A stretch of DNA of 64,000 nucleotides from Oxytricha trifallax (lineage: Eukaryota; Ciliophora; Spirotrichea; Sporadotrichida; Oxytrichidae), in assembly GCA_000711775.1 (NCBI GenBank), contig ARYC01000574.1, positions 62,001 through 126,000 of the forward strand. The letters are read 5' to 3'. Positions 47,975 to 60,870 of the stretch are shown piece after piece. The position numbers and the translations under genes were made by a program. The notes under the pieces are model-generated. The model made no database searches and was not told the origin of the DNA. It saw only the letters and a list, made by a program, of their open reading frames with translations. How positions within the stretch are numbered: position 1 is the stretch's first letter; every line of letters starts with the position of its first letter.

Positions 47975-48361
47975 TACTCCCATTTTTTTATTTTATTATA
48001 TATATATATATACATTCCTTTAATCTATAATTGATTATTGATAGCATTGTTATTATTATATGTGAAACTTTTTAATATATCTTTTCGAATTTTTTAGTAA
48101 TTTTTTTACGTTGTGTTTTAAATCCTAATGATAAATTTTAAGAACTGATATAAATGTAGAATTCAGAGTTAGTCGTTGCTAAATATAATTTTATATTTTA
48201 GACAATACCTTACAATTATAAAAATAAAAATATCAAAAATTCATTTGTTGACTAACTCACATATCTATCGATAGTCCAAGAATAAAACTGTATAAGTTAT
48301 GCAGAAGACTTTTAAATTAACTATATTTATATCAAACATGTTTAATATTATTATTTTTAAG

Positions 48362-48747
48362 ATTGTAGGAATGCATTTTAAAGTGGAAAATGAATTTGAA
48401 TTGAATAAATAATTAATTTAATTTTGTGGCAGTTTAAGCTAACCAATTTAAACGATTTTGGGCACATTCATTCAAAATTGGCTTGTCTTTATTCTTGGTA
48501 GTACTGTATACCGTATCCCTGAAGCGAAACAAGTTTAATTTATTGAACACTCTAAATTCATTAAGTTATCTCGCCTCAGGGATGCGGTATATTTATATAC
48601 CGCCAATCGTTTTAAAAAGATAATTTTGAATTCTCTATAGAATGAGCCCAAGTTCTTTTAAATTGGTTAGTTTTAACTGCCAAAAAATTAATTCAATTAT
48701 TCATATAATTTAAATTTATTTTCCAAATTTGAATGTATTCCTACAAT
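48362..48747. mobile_element. 386-bp palindromic MITE-like element
   Basis: The ends attgtaggaat and attcctacaat pair. Homology extends inward imperfectly for about 90 bp (GTGGCAGTTTAAGCTAACC pairs with GGTTAGTTTTAACTGCC). It continues as nested inverted pairs, accgtatccctgaagcg with cgcctcagggatgcggt. The whole element can fold into one long hairpin. The GTGGCAGTT motif recalls the subterminal sequence of elements 1 and 3, but the outer ends differ. No coding capacity and no clear target duplication. Confidence 0.8.
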
Positions 48748-49880
48748 ACTGCTTAATACATGCCAGCTCTTTAATTAATATTAACATCTAGATTTTTATA
48801 TCCCTTGCTTTAAACAAACACTGCTACTATTCAATTTTTCATTTATGATATAATTTCTTTACAATAAATTTCAAAAGTATTCATATATAGAAATACATAA
48901 ATAATTTGTTTACAAACCTCGATTAATTCATTTACAGTTTATAATCTAAATTTATAATTCTTATCTTTAAGTGAAATGAACGAACTCCTGATTTTCATAT
49001 TGTAATAAATTATATAATTAACTCAATTTATTAGCGTCTGCCATACTCTATCTACAATTACATAGATCTTAACCTTAAATTCTGATTTTAACAACAATCC
49101 CAATAAAAATGCTTTAAAAAAGTAGGGAGTTGTTAAACAATTTTATGTGCAAAGATTTATGAAATAAAACAAAATCTTTTGAATGTGCTTGTGAAATTAA
49201 AGAATTAGCATTTAAATTATTTAATGTAGTGTGTAATAGACGGAAATTTAGAGATGTGTTCAATTGTAATTTCATCTTTGTAACTATTAATTTTGAATCA
49301 GTTTAAATTAAAATGTACAAAAAGCATTTATCAATGTTATTATTAGTTTAATTATTTATATAATATGTTTTGCTAATTATCTTTTGTGTTATTCATTCTC
49401 TTGTGTTCTCTCCTCTTTATCATCTATTTCATTCTGTTATTCATTAGTATCTCACTTCTTTCTCAACTGCATTACTCCATCCATTTCGTGGCTTCTTTGA
49501 AGTATTTCGTTATCTAAATTATTATAAATAATACTTATTCAACTCTTAAATCTCGCTTTTTTATGTGGACTTATTTCGATCTTTTTGAAATAAAGTGAAT
49601 TGTTTTAAATATGAAATTAATAATAATCATATTTTTTAGTGGACCTCCTTAGTGTGAACTGTGATGACGAAAGTCAAAGACTTCAGAGCTGCTTGAAAAA
49701 CAGGTTATGATTTTTTCACATGGAATGATGGAAGAATTCACAAAGGAAATTAAAAAGATAATGATACTTTTTTTAGATATACATTTTCTATTACTACAAC
49801 TATTACTATTATTACTAATTAATTTTAATTTATATCAGCTTATTTCATAAAATCTTGAATACATCCTCGTCTTGAAGGAA
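48748..49880. other. AT-rich DNA, no gene recognised
   Basis: Nothing supported; a pyrimidine-rich stretch at 49,390-49,500 has no obvious role. Confidence 0.5.
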
Positions 49881-50400
49881 TCACTATCGATAAACTGGAG
49901 CTTTCTTACCAAGCTGTGCCGTTTTAGTGAAATAACGCCTAGCAGCCACTATATTTGTTCTCATTTACTTGATATTATACTGATGAGATTGGTTTCTTCC
50001 TCGAGAGAAGATTTAATGTTTATATTGCTTTATTTGCTGAAGAATTGTAAATAATTTATCTCATTTATTACACAATTTCTGGTGTGCTTATGACTTCCTT
50101 GTGTCTAAGTTAGTGGCTGCCACCTTACTCATTTGTGAAAATCTCATCCTGCATGAGTGCGATGGTGGTCTCTTCGGTATCTTGATTGCCAAAGAGCTTC
50201 AGGTCATAGAGCTTTCCGGCCATATACTGAATATCGCTTTATACACAGCATCCTATGCCTCAAAGTAAAGTGTATTTTTGAGGTGCTCATTTGTGATATG
50301 ATATTTCATAGTTTCAGTTTAGGCTGAATTCTCTATGAATACCATTAATTACTCAATCTTTGACAATATGAGTAACATTTTGAAATAAGTTAGAATTCAC
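49881..50400 (-). CDS. Coding islands, unknown protein, with breaks
   Basis: Minus strand. ILSKIEQLMVFIENSAQTET leads into MKYHITNEHLKNTLYFEAQD. A frame change near 50,235 is followed by MAGKLYDLKLFGNQDTEETT, ALMQDEIF and RHKEVISTPEIV. After an AT-rich gap a last segment reads MRTNIVAARRYFTKTAQLGK and KAPVYRQ to TGA 49,881-49,883. This is consistent with two MDSs and an IES of about 100-150 bp, but pointers could not be fixed. No family recognised. Confidence 0.45.
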
Positions 50401-50745
50401 AGTCAAAATTCAGAATCCTAAATGTAGGATATTTGTTTTTCTACTTAACAGATCAAAAATGCTTTATAAATAAATATATATATATAATGTTAATGAAATT
50501 ATCAGCATTATTAAAACTTATTTAACTTCGTTGAATTTGTATTAATTTGTAATTTTTTATATTTAATTATTAAAAAATTACAATAATGGATACAGCTTTT
50601 CCTGAAACACTTTTGAAACTCACTATAGAATTGTTGACATTTCTACCTATGTTATCTCAATTATATCTAGCATTTCAGACCTCAAATATGTTTTATTCGA
50701 ATCAAATAGGACATTTCCTGACGACATGAGCTTGAAAAATATACA

Positions 50746-51063
50746 ATGCTTAAAATTGCAATAACACTTTCAGTACTTGCTATTATACTCTCAGCATTAT
50801 CTCAAGCCAGATTGTCATATCATATACTTGTTTTTCACAATGCAACAAAGACTATTTGTGAGGCTTTAACACTTGCTTCAAACTCCCTTAAGAGTCACAA
50901 GTAATGTCGGTCTTGTTAGAGACTGTTGCATGATTGTTAACAATACAGAGCAACTGTGACATTTATGCTAATATTGTATTTTTACTTTGTTGCTCGAATT
51001 GTGCTTGTTAAATTACAGCTCATCATTTATAATTCTTAAGGTTAAATTCTTAGTATATATTGA
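50746..51063 (+). CDS. Possible small secreted Cys-containing protein
   Basis: A 105-codon frame. It begins MLKIAITLSVLAIILSALSQ, a textbook signal peptide with likely cleavage after SQA. HILVFHNATKTICEALTLAS and QCRSCQRLLHDCQQY follow, with four Cys in the mature part. The last ~40 codons are hydrophobic and AT-rich and may be beyond the true exon. A neighbouring frame is also open here, so the call rests mainly on the signal peptide. Confidence 0.4.
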
Positions 51064-54000
51064 TAGTCTAAAATACTATCTTTTTAATTCAGTTGCTTTG
51101 TTAAAATTCTAATGCAAGCACATATGCATATTTAAATAAAAATTGTATTAATAAAAGCAAATTTAAATTGTAATTTCTAAAACCGCTTTATAATAGTAAA
51201 AATAATCTATTTATTGAAATAATTAAACTTACATAAAAATATAATCGTTAATGAGTAATAATCAGAGAAGAGTTTGATAAAATCGCAATAAATATCGAAA
51301 TTATTGCATTCAGAAACAATCAACAAGCAGAACATTAAATTTTATTTAAACATTATTCATTCAATAATTTAATAAAATAATGATATCGTAGAACAAATAA
51401 AGAGAGGAAAAAAATATATATAATAATATAATTGGTTTATTAAATATCACAATGTATAATGACAAATGAATTAAAATTGTAATTTATGTTAAAAATAAAT
51501 TAAATCTTGAAATCTTGAGAAATGGCATATCTCTCGTGCTATCTTGATTGCTATTTTTACTACAATGTCAATACAATTTAAAAATATAAAAGAATATTTT
51601 AACTTCCATAAATTAATATATTTTATATAAACTCCTTTATTTTTGTTGCTCTTTTAATTATTTGTTCTTTTTATTCTTTTCTTTATTATTTGAACTTTAT
51701 TCTTATTTATTATAGTTTTTAAATATGATTATTATCATAAAATAATGATAGGTATTAGTTAGATTTTATATAAATGAGATTTTTAATTGCTATAATTATT
51801 TAAATATTTTGAGAAAAAAAAATGGGAATATTCTTAATAATCATAAGAATTTATATATCTTTTAATCCTTTTGAAACATTCCATTTTGGTTTATAAGTCA
51901 ATACATAATCAAAAGAAGCTGCCATGTTTATCAATATCTTTGTATTTATTTTTCAAGAATATTAGTTGTGGCAGATAAAATAGTTTAAAGTTGACTTTAC
52001 TGTTAAAAAGTTTGTAATATTAATTATTATTTACTTCTTATTTAACATCGATTAAACTATCTATAAATAAATCTATTTCATTGAGGAAAATAAAGAATTT
52101 CATGTGATATTTCTTTGAGAAAATTCGAAATATTGCTTAGAATAAAGGAAAAGAATATTCAATATACTTATAGTTGATTTATATATTTCATTAAGAAATT
52201 CTGTATTATTTCACATAGGAATTTTATATATTTTTTGGAACTATGATATTTTATCAGAATTAGATTTTATGAAATAGAAATTTATATTAAATGATTCTTA
52301 CTTTGAGAAGTAAAAATTATATAAGGTAAGATCAAAAATGCTTTTTGACCTTTTTCTAATATTTAAATCTCTTTGCTTCGAATAATTTTCATAAAATTTC
52401 TCTAACTTGATATGAGTTTGCGTTGGTTACACTATCGTAAATCATAATCATATTCATATTTTGATCGTTTTTAACTATATATTGAGTCTCTCATATAGAA
52501 AAGAGAGATTTAGTTAATACTCAACTTAATATTCTCTGGTTTAATCGGCTTATTTAGTAATGATAAGATCTTGTTAAAATCATTGTTATTGTGGGTAAAT
52601 GATATTAGAATTGCTTTTTGTGCATTTTAACATGCATAATATGTTCTAATACATTTGCATTTCCAATTTTATAATAAATATTCATATTTATGTCACTAAA
52701 TCCTGGTTATTAGCTTATCATCATTGTTGTCACTGAAGTGATTGTTACTATTAGTTGACGTGTTAATTTTTATAGTTGATATAGACTTTATTTCAAAAAT
52801 ATGTTATAATTTTTTAATATAAATAATCTTATAATCATTAAAATATATCTTGACAATAGTTTGAATAACTTAACTGTTAATTAATTCGTTATTTATTTAT
52901 ATTTTGCAATATATATATATAAAATAAGTATAATTAATCATTAATTAAAATGTTTTAGGAAGAAATTTCTTACCCCCCTCCCAACATTTAAATTTATATT
53001 ATACTTTAACCCTATTAACGAGACATTTTTTATTTAATTTCAAATTTTATACTATCCATTTTCTCTCTTTATATTTTAAAATATGCTGCACTAATTATTT
53101 TAATTACTAATATTTGTTTCTTTGATAAAATACTGGATGTTAAAATTTGATTTATTATAACATAAATTTATTATAAAGATTTTGTGAAATTTATTAAATT
53201 GTATGTATGGGGATGAATACCACCCAGATATTAAATCTCTCTGTTATTATAAAATTGTTATTATTTACAATTTTTAAACTTAAATATATTTTCCCATTTA
53301 ACACGATTTTATTTTGATTTTTATATAGAATGGATATAGATAGATACATCATATCATTGCAATAGATTAGTACATTCATCTTGCTTTATTTATATATTTT
53401 TAAGGCAATAATAAGAGTAATTAAATTAACCTATCTTTAATATTAATATTTTTTATGGCGAGCAATATTAATTTATCTCTTGTCAAATTACTTTAATATG
53501 AATGTGATTCAATATTCATTCAAACATCTAATTAACTATTATTGCTTTGTTTATGAAAATACAGCAAACTCCTTTATTGCTTGAAATCTTTTCTAAACTA
53601 ATATTTTCATTTTTTTGATAATTAAAATGGTAGCTACTGAATAAACTAATATAGCTAAGTAACATTTAAGTTTAAATAATTAAGTTTTTTTTATATTTAT
53701 GTCAAGCTTTAAACTACACACATTTCACCCTCTTAAATAATTTACTATATTTCTATCACAGTGTTAGATTTAATTGAGGTTTTTAATTAAATTTATCTGA
53801 TAACACTGGATTAATGTAATTTATCAATTTATGAACATGAACTATTTAATTTATCGGCATTCAGTTAATTCCTTTGGCTTTATTTAAGATAAAAAATATA
53901 AAAGTATTGACAAAATAATAACTGATAAAAGAATCGCTGATAAAATTAAAAGACCTTCACTAATTTCTTATGTTTTATTTATTTTATGTCATTTTTAAAT

Positions 54001-56480
54001 GTTTTATATTAAGAATTTTACATTTATTTGTCAGTAAATCTTTTTATAATTATTGTTATTAGCTCATATTTTGATGAATTAATTTATCAAAACTGAGCAG
54101 TGTTTTCAGCTTTAATCATCTCCAGTTACCATTTCTTAAATTAATCCTCTTTTCATAATTATTTAATTTTTAGAAACTAAATCTCCTTATCTAATATTAT
54201 ACGATAATTGAATAACTGATATATTTGCATCTTTAAATTTATCAATAATTGTAATGAAAATTGTTCTTAATTTTCTCAGTTTTCCAATCTTATTTTCAGG
54301 GGTATAGCTATTTTGTTTTCATACTTATACATTTTTCTAGTTAAATTATTGACTATTACATTTATGTGACTTGATATAAAACTAAACAATTTTATTGATG
54401 AAATATAGATTTTGTGTCTTTACCCTGGTACAATCAATAAATTAGCTATTTAGATTATGTCAACAATGATTCTCAGACAGGATCTTAAAGGATGAAATTA
54501 AAATAAATTACAATTAAATAATTAAATTTGTCCTTTTTATCTTATTATTCACCCAACTATTATTTGGAAAATTATTCTTTATTAAAATAATTATTATGGA
54601 GACTACCGAAAAAATCAGTCATTCTATTAATTTAATATTCTTTCATTTTTTTTAGAAATAGCAAAGAACATCTTAAAATAATCAATTATTTACTGAACAA
54701 GGTTAAATTAAAATATCCTTAAGATTTGATGTTTTTAATAACTATCATAATTAATTAATGTAAAATTGTATTGTAAATGTTTTTATATAAAGTAACACTA
54801 AGTATTAAAATCATATTTAATCTAAGAGTGAAAAGCACATTTAATAGAATAACTCCACACTTTATTGTTGAGCACTCTAAACTTTAAAACTTAGAAGTAA
54901 GTATATTTTATTCAATGTGCTTGAACTTGATGAGATTTAAATTTGTGTTTATACAAATTAATTTTAAAACAATAATCATAAGTCAAGTTAATTCTTATAT
55001 TAATCACAAAAATACCAGTTTCAATTAAAAAACAATTAATGTAGGAAATCAAGAAGAGAAAGTTATGCATATTTAAAACTTGATGTTTTTTTTACATGCT
55101 ATTAGTAGTTAAAATAATTTCATTTCTTTTCACTAATGAAATTTGATTAACGTATTTAATATTAAAATCAGCAGAATTATTACAGATCGTTATTTTAATT
55201 AAATATAATATTTTATCTAATTATCATAACGTTTAATATTATTTTAGAATTTTCAAAGTTCTTAACCAAATTTTAAAATTTAAACCATTTTACAAATGAT
55301 TATAATAATATCCTGTATCTAGCGCTTTAATAATTTAGAAAATTAATTGAACTAACAGGATTACAATTTCAACGTAATTCTCTCCAGTCTATATTTTGAA
55401 ATATAATTTATTAATATTTATTATTTTTATTATGTTATTTTTACTTTTTATTTGCAAACCAAATAAACTATCTTTTAATATATAATTCTTAATTAATTAA
55501 TTTGTGATAAATTTTATTTAATAGCAAATAATTAAGCATTATAGAAATGATTTAAATATATTAATTGAATTTATAATCTCTCTAATGTGTTCTTGAGATA
55601 GGAGCAATGATTTATCTTTAAATATTATTGATTGCATAATTTAACTCGTTTTAATTTTAATTAAAATTTCAATATCTCTATATGAAATTTGTTATATTGA
55701 TTCTTTGATGAGAAAACAAAAAGTTAGAAAAAAAACATTGTTTATTTTTAAAATTATCTAGTCTAATAGAAATTATTAAATAAAATATTCAAAAAATTAC
55801 TAATAACATTAAATTTTTTATGGTATTTCTTTAATAAATGCTTGAGCTGAGTGTTAATTGCTTCATAGATAAATTAACCAGAATAATTTCTAGAGAAAGA
55901 GAATGATAAAAGGTTTAAACAGATACTATTTAAATGTAATTGATGATATGCAATAAAATTGCTATGAGACAAGAATTAATTAAGTCAAATTTTCTTTAGT
56001 TTCCCACTTTTAATTATTCTTTACCATGTTAATTCTAAGTATTAAAAAGCTAATATCTATCCAATTTTATACAATATAATCTATCTTCATATATTTACTT
56101 TGTGTTGACTATTCAAAGTAATTGATTCGTTTTTAGATTAACACCTTTATGAAGAATATTTTAAATTATTTAAGGTAGGAGTATTCAAATTCTATAGACG
56201 TTTTAGGTTTCAATATATAACTAGAATAAAATTAGTTTACCACATATTCTTTCAAAATAGAATATGATTCTCACTCCGAATTTTGAGTAAATTTATAGAC
56301 TTATATTTAAATAACATCTCAAATTATTTGATGAGTATTCTATATAAATTAAACTGTAAAAGGGAAAACATGGAGGTGTCTTTAAAACTATAACAAAATA
56401 TAAATGCTAATATCTTGATTTAACACGCTAGAATTCAATGCCATATAATTCATAGTCACAGTAATTAAAATCTTTGTTTT
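51064..56480. other. AT-rich germline-limited DNA, no gene recognised
   Basis: Over 5 kb without any supportable gene, array or inverted repeat. Open frames present are short and biased toward Lys, Asn, Ile and Phe, as expected from composition alone. Confidence 0.5.
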
Positions 56481-56489
56481 TAAGACTAT

Positions 56490-56975
56490 TTAGGCATATC
56501 AAAGTGATGTCATAAGAGATAATAATTGTGCATAAGACATTTGGCTTTCTTGATGCTATTAAAGGTAAAAGTACTCAGATATCTCAAGTTTAGTACTTTT
56601 GGAAATATAATGTCTGCCTCTTTTTCATTTTTGCGGATATATTTTATAAGATTTAAACTGTAATAGTCAATTAGAAAGATAAATAACAAACAGTCATTAT
56701 GATTATTTTGATTTTGAACGGAATTATTGCATGTTGAAGAGGAGTATGAATCATCTAAAGCTTATTGAATAGACTATCTAAGATTCGCTTCAGAGTAAAA
56801 ACCAGAATCTTTAATTTTAACTTAAAAATGAAAGTCATTAGAAAGCGTATGTTATTTCTGCTTCTATTAAACTTTATAAGAGTCTTTTCATTGAAACAGC
56901 CAATTCTTAGCCAAATATTTTTTTAAAAATATATTATGAATATATAATATTTTCTTATAAAAGAATATGAAAAAT
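56490..56975 (+). CDS. Possible coding island, unknown protein
   Basis: Plus-strand frame VMSQEIIIVHKTFGFLDAIK then STQISQVQYFWKYNVCLFFI changes frame near 56,650 to FDFERNYCMLKRSMNHLKLI, TIQDSLQSKNQNLQFQLKNE and AYVISASIKLYKSLFIETAN. Tyr/Cys/Trp/His content is above what AT-rich noise gives. Likely an MDS pair or a decayed gene; no family recognised. Confidence 0.35.
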
Positions 56976-57439
56976 ATGTATATTAATTTATAAAATGCAA
57001 ATCATTTAATTAAAATAATACAAAAGCTTTTAAAGTATAATATCTATTTGTATAATTGAAGTTTTAATATTTTTAATGACATTTTTTAAACGACCAAGTT
57101 TTTCTAATTGATGGTTGTTTGAACAATATTCTATCTATTTATCTATTTCGTTTCATGATAACCATTTGAATTTGTGCATACCGTTATTTTCTCCATTCTC
57201 TAAAAGGCAGCAAATAGACTTCTAGTGCATTAGAAAGTAATGAAAAAACATGCGTTTAATTTACTTAAGTAGAATATTTCAGATCCAGATGAGTAGCAAG
57301 CTATGATTATACTATATCAGGAGGAAAAGAAAAACTTATTCTAGTGACATCTGCATTATTCTATATCTTCTTAAGCAATCATATTGTATTCTCTACGATT
57401 TCAAGGAATTTAGAGTGTTGAAAGTAGCTGTATTGTATA

Positions 57440-58090
57440 TCTAGGTAATAATAAACCCATCTTTTTGAATTGCGCATGCGTTTTATTAGTTAATAAGGGA
57501 CCATCATCATGAGTAACGTATTATTTTCTTTAGATTTCCTCGCTATGGCATTATCAGTACTTCTAAAGAAAAAGTAGAGAAGCGTGCTTTTGGGGTTTAA
57601 TATTTACACCACTCAAGTCAACAGGCGAGATTTCAGAGATATGAATTTAATTAACAGTAGAGTGCCCCAGAAATGGAAAAATAAGAGCATCTTGATTTCA
57701 CATCTCAATCCTATACCATTTTCATAAACATTTTTGGACATTTTCTTTTCTTGAGAGAAATTCTAATGAAAATTTTCTCAATCACAGCTCCGATTTTTGT
57801 ATGTATCATGTTTTTTCTTCTTACAAATGATGAATTTCTCTATGCTATAGTTGAAGTGACTTGGAGATTTTTCATTAGCTCAATAAGATTTTAATTTTAG
57901 ATAGATTCATTAATTATAGATCTGTTATGGATTCCTGAAGTTGCCATTTTTTATTAATTCAGGATTCTCTGGCATATCGAATAGAGTCTTTTTCGCTCAC
58001 TCTGTCACTTCTGATCTTTATCAATAATTCTTCTCGCAAACGGATACAGATTCAGATGCTAAGAGAGTAAAGCTTCACAATTGCTTAGAT
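57440..58090. CDS. Coding island, frame and strand uncertain
   Basis: GC rises over about 600 bp. On + there is a TGA-free run of about 190 codons (RDHHHEQRIIFFRFPRYGII to RILWHIEQSLFRSLCHF) and, in another frame, MSNVLFSLDFLAMALSVLLK. On - there is MATSGIHNRSIINESIQNQN and LIELMKNLQVTSTIAQRNSS. I cannot decide between them by eye; codon-usage scoring would. Confidence 0.35.
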
Positions 58091-58601
58091 AGTACTGAAT
58101 TAGAAAGTTTTTGGAGGGGGAAGTTCCCGGCACTAGTTTAATTGAAAAAAATTTAGGGAAGTTTCTTGCACTTTCAAAGAATTTTTTTTATATTAAATTA
58201 ATCTTTATGACACCATCAACCAACTTCAGGACTAATTTCTTTGTTATTATTATGCATTAATTTATTAATAAATAGTCAATATCTTTCTTCAGATTCCAAA
58301 AATGACATTTTCATCTGATATTTTTAGGTTTTGTATCTTAAATATTATATTTGATTGTATCCAAATGTATTATGATTGAATTTATTTTGTTCTTACCATT
58401 CCTAAATAATGCTAGACTATATTTTTTGAACTAATTCAATGATGAACAATATACTCTTAATATTTAATGGGTCATAAAAATGTTAAATTTTATAATTTAT
58501 GTAAAATTTAATTAAATATTACATAAATAAAATGAAGCAAAACTTCCCCCCCGTTTTTATATCTATATCTTTTGCGCTTACTTGTACTTTAAATATTATA
58601 A

Positions 58602-58976
58602 TCATCTCAATTATAGTAGCTAAAGCTAGTCCATCTAATTGATATTGCAACAACGACAACTTGAAGCACTCTCATGACACTCCCTCAATTACAAAAAGTC
58701 GCAAGTGTCATAGATATCGTAGATATTGACAGAGAAGTCCTTACTAATATTAAGCCAGAGTAAATCATGAACGCTCCATGACATTTCTGGAATTTTGAAA
58801 TTTGAAACGATGTGATCATTGATGCTATGCTCTTCTAAATAAATTTATTCTTCCATCCTTGGCTGTGGTTTGCTATCAATATACGATCAATGCATTGGTA
58901 ATGAGGTAATGAGTTGCTGGGTCTTGAATTACTTTGGCAGGTAAAGCTTAGTCATTGTTGCTTCCATTTTCTGCAT
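58602..58976 (-). CDS. Small ORF with one internal TGA, unknown protein
   Basis: One frame of 124 codons: MQKMEATMTKLYLPKQFKTQ, TGA at 58,887-58,889, then YIDSKPQPRMEEQIYLEEHS, IPEMSWSVHDLLWLNISKDF, VNIYDIYDTCDFL and a Cys-rich end (CHESASSCRCC). It ends at TGA 58,602-58,604. Composition and residue mix look genuinely coding. The single TGA suggests a pseudogene, a paralogous germline copy, or two segments meeting near 58,888. No family recognised. Confidence 0.5.
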
Positions 58977-59379
58977 TTATTAATATTATATATTTTTTGA
59001 ATTAAATGTAATAATATTAATGAAGCTTGGATTAAATTTGTGTAGTTATATTATAAATTACAGCAGGCCTTTATAAGTATTTTATCATTTCAAAATGAAA
59101 ATTTTAATGAAAATATTATTCAAAATATGAAAATACCTTTAACTTATATTTATTTATACTTGGATTTAATTTTTACAACTTCCTTAATCCATAAAAAATA
59201 TACTTTTTAATATTTTATTTATTGATGAAATGGCAATTCATTTTAATATTTTTATTATTAATTAATAACACAAAATTATTCACTATTATAAATGTTGAAG
59301 TTGTATAAATATTATTAATTTAATTAATTATATTTATTTTAATTTTTTTAAAATATTTTTTATCAATTAAATGCTTTAT

Positions 59380-59760
59380 CCACATACTACTCTCATATCG
59401 ACAATTGTGACGAGTTTGTTCTTGGAGGCGCGCCCAGAGTATCTTTAGACAAAGAATACCTCGAGCTTGAAGGAAAATTCAGTGAAATGATAGGAGAGGT
59501 CAGGAGTTGAGAATAATATGTACAACAGCAAGTATCACTAATCAGATATCGTGAACGATGCTGGACAAAAGAGTCACACCTGAGCTCAAGATGAGAGTAT
59601 GAGGGGAAATGCAACTATCAGACCTAAAGAGAAGAAAGAAGGTGAAGAAGGTAGCGATCACAAGGAGAAGAGAATGAACTAGGAGGAGAATTTGTGGATA
59701 AGAGAGGTATCGCAACAAGTGTTATACTCTCAATATTTGTAATTATTAAACTGCAGCTTA
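59380..59760 (+). pseudogene. Coding island with one frameshift and one TGA
   Basis: Clear GC-rich island with sharp edges. The frame reads SHIDNCDEFVLGGAPRVSLD and KEYLELEGKFSEMIGEVRS, then meets TGA at 59,508. It continues one frame over as NNMYNSKYHQSDIVNDAGQK. A TGA at 59,581 is followed by DESMRGNATIRPKEKKEGEE and NQEENLWIREVSQQ. The hydrophilic, charged composition suggests a cytoplasmic or nuclear protein. Probably a decayed duplicate of an MDS; no family recognised. Confidence 0.5.
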
Positions 59761-60013
59761 TTTACGCAAAGTGTCTATTTCTATTATTTAATTTACCTAA
59801 AGTTAATGACCAATTAAATGCTTTATTTATAATTAATGTATCCATATAAACCTCGTTTATTAAAGATTCCAACTATAGCATAATAAAACTAAATTTAGAT
59901 GATTAATTCTTTCTTTTTGGTATTTATATTGAGATAAATGGGATAAATAAGAAAAACAAAGCTATTCTGCATTATGTAATTATTCAACAGGCCATAATTA
60001 TTTTAGTATCATT

Positions 60014-60383
60014 TATGATAAATAAAAAGAAAAATAGATGATTATAAGAATTTGATTAAGATTAATAAGAATACTTTTAATGACGACGTTGGTGGAGCAG
60101 TTTCACTCACTAAAAATGTAAGTTACAAAAAAGATATCTAAAATTTTTATTTTTTAGAGGTTCTACCTTGTAAGAACAGTGACTGACTTTAGCTAAGACT
60201 TTGCAAAGAAACAGAAAGGAATAGGAAAGGCATCATGATAATTAGTAATGGTGATATGTATTGTGGTGAATATAAGAATGGCAAAGCTGTTTGAGTTGCT
60301 TCTCTTCCATTTTATTTTAAAAGTATTCTTATTAATCTTAATCAAATTCTTATAATCATCTATTTTTCTTTTTATTTATCATA
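60014..60383. mobile_element. Foldback unit: perfect 67-bp inverted repeats around a MORN gene fragment
   Basis: 60,014-60,080 and 60,317-60,383 are perfect inverted copies (67 of 67 by eye) starting tatgataaataaaaagaaaa. The 236 bp between them is coding-like. No target duplication is obvious. It could be a captured gene fragment in a foldback element, or an inverted duplication flanking a macronuclear-destined segment. Confidence 0.8.
60081..60294 (+). pseudogene. MORN-repeat protein fragment with intron
   Basis: Exon-like DDVGGAVSLTKN is followed by a 40-nt GT-AG intron (60,118-60,157, GTAAGTTA...TTTTTTAG) and FYLVRTVTDFSQDFAKKQKG then IGKAS. After a small frame change, SNGDMYCGEYKNGKAV matches the MORN consensus (NGDxYxGxxKNGKxxG). 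The upstream QKGIGKAS fits the end of the same repeat. TGA follows at 60,292. MORN proteins usually act at membranes or the cell cortex, and ciliates have many. Only one to one and a half repeats are present, so this is a fragment. Confidence 0.55.
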
Positions 60384-60639
60384 ATTTCCATTATTTCAGA
60401 AAAAAAATAAGTAGTTTATAAGCCGACCCTTTTTATTGCTTCGATTCTTATTTTTTTGTTTAAACTATTCAAGAAACTTATTTTATTCATCTTTTATTAA
60501 ATTTGCCTCATTTAATAACAATTTCAATCAATTAGTATTTTTAACATTAAAGCATTCACATGCTTCAACACTATTTCGCTAGATTTTATAGCTTACGCCT
60601 ATAATAATGGCTTTTAAATAACTAAATTGATTAGATTTA

Positions 60640-60870
60640 TGACTGGCTCTTGGACTAAAGCTTCAACGCAATCAAGTTAAGATTTAGAAAAAAAGGAAAT
60701 ATATTCGGATTGGTTTCAAGTTAGAATGTATAACAAATTTAAGAATATCCATTTGTAAATGATTTTAAGGTTGAGTAGTATCAGCAACGAATGAACAATA
60801 AAAACTATTAAAAAAACTCTAAGAATATGAGAAAACTGATTTAATAAAAACTATTATTTAATACTATCAC
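60640..60870 (+). CDS. Possible coding island, unknown protein
   Basis: MTGSWTKASTQSSQDLEKKE and IYSDWFQVRMYNKF, then one frame over IQEYPFVNDFKVEQYQQRMN. Hydrophilic, Gln-rich, and with codon structure. It lies 250 bp downstream of the MORN fragment and could belong to the same gene; that is only proximity. Confidence 0.35.
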
